Shown here: in pieces, positions 1 through 5,241 of the stretch
Position numbering within the stretch: the stretch's first letter is position 1
How the letters are laid out: every line of letters starts with the position of its first letter
Assembly (NCBI GenBank): GCA_013362195.1
Contig: JABFWM010000049.1
Coordinates: 1 to 5,241 of the forward strand
Length of the DNA: 5,241 nucleotides
Source of the DNA: Acidobacteriota bacterium
GTDB taxonomy: Bacteria > Acidobacteriota > Vicinamibacteria > Vicinamibacterales > 2-12-FULL-66-21
Direction: 5' to 3'
The notes under the pieces: model-generated
What the model saw: only the letters and a program-made list of their open reading frames with translations
Database searches by the model: none
Told to the model about the DNA's origin: nothing
Position numbers and translations under genes: made by a program

Positions 1-594
1 GACGGCGTGCGCAAAGCCGGAGCCGTCCGTTGTCGTGAACGCAAAATGCGAGGGATCGATCGCGAACAGGCCGCCGACGCCGACGAGCGCGAGGGGCATG
101 ACCTTGAGGATGGTCGTCGCGAGTTGCACGCGTCCCGCGGTGCGGACGCCGATTGCGTTCACGGCGGTGAGCAGACAGACGACGCCGATCGCCAGCAGCG
201 CCGCAGACGAGGGGGCGCGGACGGGGGAGGGCAGGAACGGATCGAGATACCCGACGAGCGCGACGGCGAGCGCCGCCTCGGACGACCAGATCGAGATCCA
301 GTATCCCCACGCGACGAGAAAGCCGGCGAGATCGCCGAACGCCTGGCGCGTGTACGCGTAGGGACCGCCGGCCGTCGGATTGATGCGGGCGAGACGGGCG
401 AAGACCAGCGCGAGCAGCACCGAACCGGCCGCCGAGACGCACCAGCCGACGAGTCCGAGGCCGCCGTACGGCGCGAGCGTCGACGGCAACAGGAAGACGC
501 CCGACCCGATCATGTTGCCCATGACGAGCGCGACAGCGGTCCAGAACCCGAGCACGCGGCGCGCAGGGGGGGACGTCACCGACCGGACGGTCAT
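1..594 (-). CDS. APC-superfamily amino acid permease, AdiC-like (partial, C-terminus beyond left edge)
   Basis: This is an inner-membrane amino acid transporter or antiporter of the APC superfamily, with 198 N-terminal residues visible and no stop before the window edge. Reading the minus strand from ATG 594-592, residues 26-37 give GNMIGSGVFLLP. This is the unwound TM1 substrate-carboxylate loop (GSG 30-32) and closely matches E. coli AdiC (GAIMGSGVFLLP). Hydrophobic segments lie at about 16-37, 43-66, 86-115, 130-147 and 159-179, fitting TM1 to TM5 of a protein that normally has twelve. The TM2-TM3 connection carries the family pattern NPTAGGPYAYTRQAFG (72-87), and TM5 has RVQLATTILK (155-164). 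Position 106 is Glu where AdiC has Asn101. The start is the first Met before the conserved core; I see no clear Shine-Dalgarno, and an in-frame GTG at 615-613 is an alternative. The substrate cannot be told from this half; arginine/agmatine exchange is not implied. Family is secure, specificity unknown. Confidence 0.93.
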   Translation of the reverse strand, partial: MTVRSVTSPPARRVLGFWTAVALVMGNMIGSGVFLLPSTLAPYGGLGLVGWCVSAAGSVLLALVFARLARINPTAGGPYAYTRQAFGDLAGFLVAWGYWISIWSSEAALAVALVGYLDPFLPSPVRAPSSAALLAIGVVCLLTAVNAIGVRTAGRVQLATTILKVMPLALVGVGGLFAIDPSHFAFTTTDGSGFAHAV

Positions 595-614
595 CGTCGC
601 GCGCGATGCTATCA

Positions 615-626
615 CGGCGATCGCCG
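615..626. repeat. 12-bp perfect palindrome CGGCGATCGCCG
   Basis: The sequence CGGCGATCGCCG reads the same on both strands and lies in the divergent intergenic region, just upstream of the permease start and about 90 bases before the VOC start. A dimeric regulator could bind such a site, but GC-rich palindromes of this length around GATC also arise by chance in high-GC DNA. No second copy was noticed in the window. Confidence 0.35.
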
Positions 627-703
627 GTTCCCGTGGTGGATGATCGGCTGGTGGGGGCGCGGTTCGCGTCCTGGTGGACACGCGGCCGCCGGGGACAGAC
701 AAC

Positions 704-709
704 GAGGAG
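704..709 (+). promoter_or_regulatory. Ribosome binding site GAGGAG for the VOC gene
   Basis: GAGGAG ends seven bases before ATG 717-719, which is ideal Shine-Dalgarno spacing. It decides the start of the VOC gene: the same frame is open back to an ATG at 606, but that start has no such site and would add 37 residues rich in Arg and Trp that do not resemble a VOC N-terminus. Confidence 0.75.
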
Positions 710-716
710 CAGGGCC

Positions 717-1598
717 ATGGGTGAAGAGCAGCACGGGATCGCGCCGGCAGGCTTCCGTCTGACGGGAGACGTGCGTCTCGGTCCGGTGCGTCTGCAGGTG
801 CGGGATCTCGAGCGTTCGCTTGCCTGCTATCGCGACACGCTCGGATTGCGCGTCGCCGCAGAGGACGACGGCGGCGCACGCCTGGCCCCGCATGACGACG
901 AGACGGTGCTGATCGAGTTGCGACCGAAGCCCGGTGTGAAGCCGGTGCCGCACGGCGGCGTGCTCGGGCTCTATCATTTCGCGATCCTGCTGCCCGATCG
1001 TGCCGCGCTCGGCCGCTTCATCGCGCACCTCGCCTCGCAGGGCCTGCGCGCCGGGATGGCGGATCACGATGTCAGCGAGGCCCTCTATCTCGTCGACCCG
1101 GACGGCCTCGGCATCGAGGTGTACGCCGACCGCCCGCGGCGCGACTGGCGCTACGACGGCCGGCAGCTGTACATGACGACGAAACCGCTCGACGTGCGCA
1201 GCGTCGTGGCCGCGGCCGACAACCAGCCCTGGAGCGGTATGCCCCGCGGCACGGTCATCGGCCACGTGCACCTGCACGTCGGCGATCTGGACGAAGCCGC
1301 GACCTTCTATCACTCGGCGCTCGGCTTCGACAAGGTCGTGTGGAACTATCCAGGCGCGCTGTTCCTGTCGGCGTCTGGGTATCACCATCATCTCGGCACG
1401 AACACGTGGTCCTCCGGTCCGCCGGCCTCTGACGACCACGCACGCCTGCTCTCGTGGGACATCGTCGTCGGCGATCGCGAGCAGGCGCGCCGCGCCGCCG
1501 AGAGCCTCGCCGCTGCAGGGTACGCGGTCGTCGACGAACAGGACGCCTGGCGCGTTGCGGACCCGTGGGGCACCGTCGTGAGACTGCGGACCCGATGA
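717..1598 (+). CDS. Two-domain VOC-fold protein, CatE-like catechol 2,3-dioxygenase family
   Basis: This is a cytoplasmic vicinal-oxygen-chelate protein of 293 residues, close in length to Bacillus subtilis CatE (about 285). Known members are extradiol ring-cleaving dioxygenases that open catechol with Fe(II) and O2; most homologues are assigned by similarity only. Domain 1 spans about 21-138, with VRDLERSLACYRDTLGL (28-44), GLYHFAILLPDRAALG (84-99), and VSEALYLVDPDGLGIEVYAD ending at 138. Domain 2 spans about 179-291, with GHVHLHVGD (182-190), GYHHHLGTNTW (221-231) and DPWGTVVRL (282-290). Candidate metal ligands are His87, Glu134, His183 or His185, and one of His223-225. The fourth module ends in Arg289 where a metal-binding VOC module has Glu, so the usual module 3+4 site is not complete. 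The gene starts at ATG 717 with a strong ribosome binding site, and its stop overlaps the next start. Family assignment is firm; catechol as the actual substrate is a guess. Confidence 0.9.
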   Translation: MGEEQHGIAPAGFRLTGDVRLGPVRLQVRDLERSLACYRDTLGLRVAAEDDGGARLAPHDDETVLIELRPKPGVKPVPHGGVLGLYHFAILLPDRAALGRFIAHLASQGLRAGMADHDVSEALYLVDPDGLGIEVYADRPRRDWRYDGRQLYMTTKPLDVRSVVAAADNQPWSGMPRGTVIGHVHLHVGDLDEAATFYHSALGFDKVVWNYPGALFLSASGYHHHLGTNTWSSGPPASDDHARLLSWDIVVGDREQARRAAESLAAAGYAVVDEQDAWRVADPWGTVVRLRTR

Positions 1599-4500
1599 GC
1601 GTGTCCCTGACGCAGGCGCTGGCGCGTGAAGTGCCGGGCGGCAGCCGTGCCAAAGGCCGCTGGTATTTTCTCGAGGGGGCGGTCACCCGGATCGAGGGCA
1701 CCGCCTCCTCCGTCGATGCGACGGTGCGCGGGTCGCACGACTATCACGTGACGATCCGCCGCGAGGGGAGCGTCTTCACGGTCGCGTGTGAATGCCCCTA
1801 TTTCAGCGACCGATTGACCATCTGCAAACATATCTGGGCGGCGTTCCTCGCCGCCGAGCGCAATCAGTGGCTGCTCGGCGACGGCAGCGTCCCCCTCGAT
1901 CCCGTGCTCGAGGCCGTCGATCCGGAAGACGGGTCCGATCCGGAACTGCGGACGAAGCCGTTCCGCCCTCGTCTGGATCCGAGCGGGAAGCGTGCGCATG
2001 CCGCGTGGGAGCGCTTCCTCGAGGACTTCTCGCGGAGCCTGACCGAGGCGGACGCGCAGCGGCCGGTCGGCAAGTTCGCCGGCGCGCAGATCGTGTACGT
2101 CATCGATCGCGCGTTGACGCTTGCCGGGCAGAGCCTCGCCCTCGAGATCCACACGCGGACGCGCAAGAAGAACGGCGAGTGGGGCAAGCCCAAATCGACG
2201 TCCATTTCTCTCGGCGAGGCCGGTGCGCTCCCCGAACCTGTCGATCGCGAGATCGTGACGATGCTGCTGGGCGCGCCGGATCCCTACAGCACCTCGTACG
2301 TCGGGGTCTACGGCCGCGCCACCTTCCGGCTCACCGGTCCGCTGATCGATCGCGTGCTACCGCTCATCGTCCAGTCGGGCCGCGCGCTGCTACGAATCAG
2401 ACCGCAGCCCGGCGAGGAGATTGTGCCGATTGGCTGGGACGAGGGGACGCCGTGGACGTTCCACCTGGAAATCGTGCACGGCTCCGGCGACAAGTCCTTT
2501 TCGATCGACGGCGCGCTGGTGCGTGGCCGCGAACGTCTCGCGGTCCGCGAGCCGTGGATGGTGATCGACGGCTACGTCTTTCACGGACGCTCCGTCGCGC
2601 GGCTCGACGCGCGCGGCGCGTTCGCGTGGCTGACGCAGCTGCGCCGGTCCGGTCCCGCCGACATTCCCTCGGACGCGACCGGACGGCTCGTCGACGTGCT
2701 CGCGCGGTCGGGCATCGATCCCCACGACCTGCCGGAGGAGCTGCGCTTCGACATCGCCACTGAGTCGCCGAAACCCTGCATCAGCGTCAAACCGCTCTCG
2801 CGGCAGGGGCCGATTCCGATGCTCGACGCGGACGTCACGTTCGACTACGGCGGTCTGCGCGTCCCCCCGGGTCCGGCGACCACGGCATTCGATCCCGAAC
2901 GCCGCGTCTTGATTCGGCGCGATCCCGCCTTCGAGCAGGCGGCGCTGACTCGGCTGACGCAGCTCGGGTTCTCGCGGCACTGGGACTACATGCTCGCGCG
3001 GCAGCACCTCGGGATCGGGGCCGATCAGTTTTCGCGGGTCATGTCGGCGCTGATTCGCGAGGGATGGCGCGTCGAGGCCGAAGGACGGACCTTTCGCACC
3101 GCGCACGCGATGCACTCGGAAGTGCGCTCGGGCGTGGACTGGTTCGAGCTGCACGGCGACATCGACTTCGGCGACGGCCGGATCGTGCCGCTGCCGCGTC
3201 TGCTGGCGGGGCACGCGCTCGCGGGCGACGCGACGGTCACGCTGGATGACGGGACGGTGGGGATCGTGCCGGAGGAGTGGCTGCGGCGCTGGAGCGGCAT
3301 TGCGCGGATGGGCGAAGCGTCCGGCGACCACGTCCGGTTCAGGATGTCACAGGTGGCGCTGCTCGACGCGGCGCTCGCCTCGCAGCCCGCGATCCGGGTG
3401 GACGAGCAGTTCATTCGCGCGCGCGAGCGGCTCGCGACCTTCAACGGGATCGGTCCGCTCGACGCGGCGCCGACCTTCAACGGCCAGCTGCGCGACTACC
3501 AGCGCGACGCGCTCGGCTGGTTCGCGTTCCTGCGGCAGATCGGCGTCGGCGGCTGCCTGGCGGATGACATGGGGCTCGGAAAGACCGTCATGGTGCTCGC
3601 GTGGCTCGACCGCCTGCGGCGCGAGCGCCGCCGCCTCCCACCGTCGCTCGTCGTGGTGCCGCGGTCCGTGGTGTTCAATTGGAGAGAAGAAGCCGCCCGG
3701 TTTGCTCCCAAGCTGCGCGTGCTCGACTTCAGCGGCGCCGCGCGCTCGACGGAGGATCTGCGGAACTACGACCTCGTCATCACCACCTACGGCGCGCTGC
3801 GGCGCGACGCGATCCGCCTGAAAGAGGTGCGCTTCGAGTACGCCATCCTCGACGAAGCGCAGGCGATCAAGAACGCGTCCACGGCGAGCGCCAAGGCCGC
3901 GCGGCTGCTGCAGGCCTCGCACCGGCTGGTGCTGAGCGGCACGCCGGTCGAGAACCACCTCGGCGAGCTGTGGAGCCTGTTCGAGTTCCTCAATCCCGGC
4001 CTCCTGGGCACGTCGAGCATGTTCGCGAAGCACAGCGCGGCAGCGGCGCGCCGCGATCCGCAGGCGATGGAGCTGCTCGCGCGCGGCCTGCGCCCGTTCA
4101 TCCTGCGGCGGACGAAGGCGCAGGTCGCGCCGGAACTCCCGGACCGCAGCGAGCTGACGCTGCACTGCGAGTTGCAGGGGATGCAGCGCGAGCTGTATGA
4201 CGAGCTGCGCGACCACTATCGTGCGACGCTGCTGCAGCGCATCGAGCGCGAGGGCCTGGGGCGCTCGAAGATGCACGTGCTCGAAGCGCTCTTGCGCCTG
4301 CGGCAGGCCGCCTGTCACACCGCGCTCGTCGACAAGCGCCGATCCGGAGCGCCGTCGGCGAAATTCGAGGCGCTGCTGCCGCTGCTCGGCGAAGTGCGTG
4401 AAGAGGGGCACAAGTGCCTCGTCTTCTCGCAGTTCACGAGCCTGCTGGCGCTGCTGCGGGAGCGTCTCGACGAGGCGGGCACGCCCTACGAGTACCTCGA

Positions 4501-4861
4501 CGGCCACACCCGCGACCGCGAGGAACGCGTGGCGCGGTTCCAGACCGATCCCGATTGCCGCTTGTTCCTGATTAGTCTCAAGGCCGGCGGCCTCGGCCTG
4601 AACCTGACCGCGGCGGAGTACGTGTTCCTGCTCGATCCCTGGTGGAACCCCGCCGTGGAAGCGCAGGCGATCGACCGCGCGCATCGCATCGGCCAGACCC
4701 GCCACGTCTTCGCGTACCGGCTGATTGCGACCAACACGGTGGAGGAAAAGATCATGCAGCTCCAGGCCAGCAAGCGTGACCTCGCCGACGCGATCCTGCA
4801 CGCCGACGCCGGGTTGCTGCGCGAGCTGAAGAAGGAAGACGTCGAAGCGCTATTGAGCTGA
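1595..4861 (+). CDS. SWIM zinc finger SNF2-family DEAD/DEAH-box ATPase (Swi2/Snf2 helicase)
   Basis: This is a complete 1088-residue superfamily 2 ATPase of the bacterial SNF2 group, which uses ATP to translocate on double-stranded DNA and displace or remodel bound proteins. A SWIM zinc finger (C65-x-C67-x9-C77-x-H79) sits near the N-terminus, in CECPYFSDRLTICKH. About 400 residues follow without a motif I recognise. A region at about 480-620 (SGVDWFELHGDIDFGDG at 512-528) resembles the bacterial SNF2-associated domain. The motor begins at LRDYQRDALGWF (632-643). Walker A is DDMGLGKT (657-664), motif Ia VVVPRSVVFNW (686-696), motif II DEAQ (753-756), motif III SGTP (781-784), and FILRRTK is at 835-841. 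The second lobe has VFSQF (943-947), SLKAGGLGLNL (994-1004), DPWWNP (1014-1019) and motif VI QAIDRAHRIGQ (1024-1034). All catalytic motifs look intact, so it should be active. ATG 1595 lies in ATGA with the VOC stop; the frame is open to 1454, but no better start is seen. The biological target is unknown. Confidence 0.96.
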   Translation: MSVSLTQALAREVPGGSRAKGRWYFLEGAVTRIEGTASSVDATVRGSHDYHVTIRREGSVFTVACECPYFSDRLTICKHIWAAFLAAERNQWLLGDGSVPLDPVLEAVDPEDGSDPELRTKPFRPRLDPSGKRAHAAWERFLEDFSRSLTEADAQRPVGKFAGAQIVYVIDRALTLAGQSLALEIHTRTRKKNGEWGKPKSTSISLGEAGALPEPVDREIVTMLLGAPDPYSTSYVGVYGRATFRLTGPLIDRVLPLIVQSGRALLRIRPQPGEEIVPIGWDEGTPWTFHLEIVHGSGDKSFSIDGALVRGRERLAVREPWMVIDGYVFHGRSVARLDARGAFAWLTQLRRSGPADIPSDATGRLVDVLARSGIDPHDLPEELRFDIATESPKPCISVKPLSRQGPIPMLDADVTFDYGGLRVPPGPATTAFDPERRVLIRRDPAFEQAALTRLTQLGFSRHWDYMLARQHLGIGADQFSRVMSALIREGWRVEAEGRTFRTAHAMHSEVRSGVDWFELHGDIDFGDGRIVPLPRLLAGHALAGDATVTLDDGTVGIVPEEWLRRWSGIARMGEASGDHVRFRMSQVALLDAALASQPAIRVDEQFIRARERLATFNGIGPLDAAPTFNGQLRDYQRDALGWFAFLRQIGVGGCLADDMGLGKTVMVLAWLDRLRRERRRLPPSLVVVPRSVVFNWREEAARFAPKLRVLDFSGAARSTEDLRNYDLVITTYGALRRDAIRLKEVRFEYAILDEAQAIKNASTASAKAARLLQASHRLVLSGTPVENHLGELWSLFEFLNPGLLGTSSMFAKHSAAAARRDPQAMELLARGLRPFILRRTKAQVAPELPDRSELTLHCELQGMQRELYDELRDHYRATLLQRIEREGLGRSKMHVLEALLRLRQAACHTALVDKRRSGAPSAKFEALLPLLGEVREEGHKCLVFSQFTSLLALLRERLDEAGTPYEYLDGHTRDREERVARFQTDPDCRLFLISLKAGGLGLNLTAAEYVFLLDPWWNPAVEAQAIDRAHRIGQTRHVFAYRLIATNTVEEKIMQLQASKRDLADAILHADAGLLRELKKEDVEALLS

Positions 4862-4991
4862 CGGCGTGTCTGACGGGGCGGGCCTGAAGATCCGCCGGCG
4901 TGGAACCCTGCCGCGAGGCCGGCCTTCGCGAGTCGCCGGTCGCGCCACGGACCCGGTGAAAACGCGCCGACGTTCATGCGATCATGCGGAT
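4862..4991. other. Spacer between SNF2 and TPR genes
   Basis: These 130 bases follow the SNF2 stop. One imperfect inverted repeat is seen at 4912-4930 (CGCGAGGCC / GGCCTTCGCG, one bulged base), but there is no following T-run, so it is not called a terminator. The TPR frame stays open through the whole spacer, with GTG codons at 4866 and 4956. By hand count, 14 of 42 codons from 4866 end in A or T, against 10 of 83 after 4992, and the translation is arginine-rich. That favours non-coding spacer, but an N-terminal extension of the TPR protein is possible. Confidence 0.55.
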
Positions 4992-5241
4992 GTGGCCGAC
5001 ATTGTTACGCTCGAGCAGCAGGCGATCGACTTCGCCCGCCGCGGCGACTTCGGGCTCGAGGCGAAACGCGTCAACGAGGAGCTGGCCAGGCACGCGCCGC
5101 AGAATCAGGGCGCCTGGACCCGTCTCGCGCGGTGCTGCGTGGAGCTTGGCCTGCTCGACGAGGCGACGGTCGCGATCGATGCCGTCCTGCAGTTGAATCC
5201 GCAGAACACGATCGCGCGCAATCTCCAGGGAGACGTCGCGC
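4992..5241 (+). CDS. Tetratricopeptide-repeat protein (partial, C-terminus beyond right edge)
   Basis: This is the N-terminal part of a TPR protein, with 83 residues visible. Two consecutive 34-residue repeats can be laid out: residues 5-38, with Ala24 and Pro36 at consensus positions 20 and 32, and residues 39-72, with Trp42, Leu45, Ala58 and Pro70 at positions 4, 7, 20 and 32. A third repeat begins at 73. TPR arrays are protein-interaction scaffolds and do not reveal a function alone. There is no signal peptide or membrane segment in the visible part, so it is probably cytoplasmic. The start is uncertain. GTG 4992 places VADIVTLEQQAIDFARRG at the N-terminus, and codon composition shifts there, but no Shine-Dalgarno is visible; GTG 4956 and GTG 4866 are in the same open frame. 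It runs in the same direction as the SNF2 gene and may share its transcript. A larger protein with an additional domain downstream cannot be excluded. Confidence 0.8.
   Translation, partial: MADIVTLEQQAIDFARRGDFGLEAKRVNEELARHAPQNQGAWTRLARCCVELGLLDEATVAIDAVLQLNPQNTIARNLQGDVA

Larger units (their letters stand above)
595..716. promoter_or_regulatory. Divergent intergenic region between permease and VOC gene
   Basis: These 122 bases separate two genes that face away from each other, so promoters for both directions should lie here. The only A/T-rich patch is near 607-615 (TGCTATCAC). It resembles an extended -10 element on the plus strand (TG-n-TATCAC), and its complement resembles one on the minus strand (TG-n-TAGCAT). 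Neither has a recognisable -35 box at the usual distance, so no promoter is assigned. A 12-bp perfect palindrome lies beside it at 615-626, and TGGTGG occurs at 634, 649 and 672. Promoter presence is inferred from gene layout rather than from strong motifs. Confidence 0.4.

Noticed and set aside
606..716. Longer start for the VOC protein at ATG 606
   Set aside because: There is a strong GAGGAG site at 704-709 correctly spaced from ATG 717, and the extra 37 residues do not resemble a VOC domain. By hand count, 9 of those 37 codons end in A or T.
7..762. Long plus-strand open frame opposite the permease
   Set aside because: Its translation is a low-complexity run of Arg, Asp, Glu and Gly without any fold-like pattern, while the minus strand gives a clear transporter with family motifs. 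It is a shadow caused by high GC content.
1454..1594. Upstream extension of the SNF2 gene
   Set aside because: The frame is open here, but it overlaps conserved VOC codons, its translation is Arg-rich and unlike SWIM-SNF2 N-termini, and the ATG at 1595 gives a natural ATGA junction.
1388..2152. Minus-strand open frame across the VOC-SNF2 junction
   Set aside because: It lies opposite both the VOC C-terminus and the SWIM finger region, which are well supported, and it has no recognisable motif.
3347..4801. Minus-strand open frame of 484 codons inside the SNF2 gene
   Set aside because: It is antisense to intact SNF2 motor motifs and its translation is rich in Arg, Gln, Glu, Ala and Leu with no recognisable domain. 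Long antisense frames are expected opposite high-GC genes.
1595..4861. SNF2 gene as part of an anti-phage system such as DISARM
   Set aside because: DISARM and similar systems have a SNF2-like helicase, but here no methyltransferase, phospholipase-D-like or DUF1998 partner is present, and SWIM-containing SNF2 ATPases are common as housekeeping-type genes.
4912..4930. Imperfect inverted repeat as a rho-independent terminator
   Set aside because: The stem is plausible (CGCGAGGCC with GGCCTTCGCG, one bulge), but no T-run follows and its centre is simply a GGCCGGCC palindrome, common in high-GC DNA.
4984..5196. ATG-started open frame in another frame at the right end
   Set aside because: Its translation is a Ser/Arg-rich string, whereas the frame starting at GTG 4992 gives two well-phased TPR repeats.

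Overview
The window is high-GC throughout (third codon positions are mostly G or C) and almost fully coding. It reads as ordinary chromosome from a high-GC, free-living bacterium. A soil or sediment lineage such as Acidobacteriota would fit, but that is a guess from base composition and gene types; nothing here fixes the taxon. I see no phage, transposon, CRISPR, tRNA or rRNA.

Layout: (1) 1-594, minus strand: the N-terminal 198 residues of an APC-superfamily amino acid permease of the AdiC type, cut off by the left edge. (2) 595-716: a short divergent intergenic region holding the start signals for both directions, a 12-bp palindrome and three TGGTGG direct repeats. (3) 717-1598, plus: a two-domain VOC-fold protein of the CatE (catechol 2,3-dioxygenase-like) family, with a good ribosome binding site. 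(4) 1595-4861, plus: a 1088-residue SNF2/SWI2-family ATPase with an N-terminal SWIM zinc finger. Its ATG overlaps the VOC stop as ATGA, so the two are very probably one transcription unit. (5) 4862-4991: a 130-base spacer. (6) 4992 to the right edge, plus: the start of a tetratricopeptide-repeat protein.

How the genes work together is not obvious. The VOC protein and the SNF2 ATPase are translationally coupled by position, but their family functions (small-aromatic or metal-dependent chemistry versus remodelling of DNA- or RNA-polymerase-bound complexes) do not belong to a known common pathway. The TPR protein may be a third member of the operon. The permease is transcribed away from them.

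I do not find a convincing new system. The points most worth a second look are a substitution at the permease's predicted substrate site, the placement of the VOC metal ligands in modules 2 and 3, the VOC-SNF2 overlap, and the roughly 400 unassigned residues between the SWIM finger and the SNF2-associated region.
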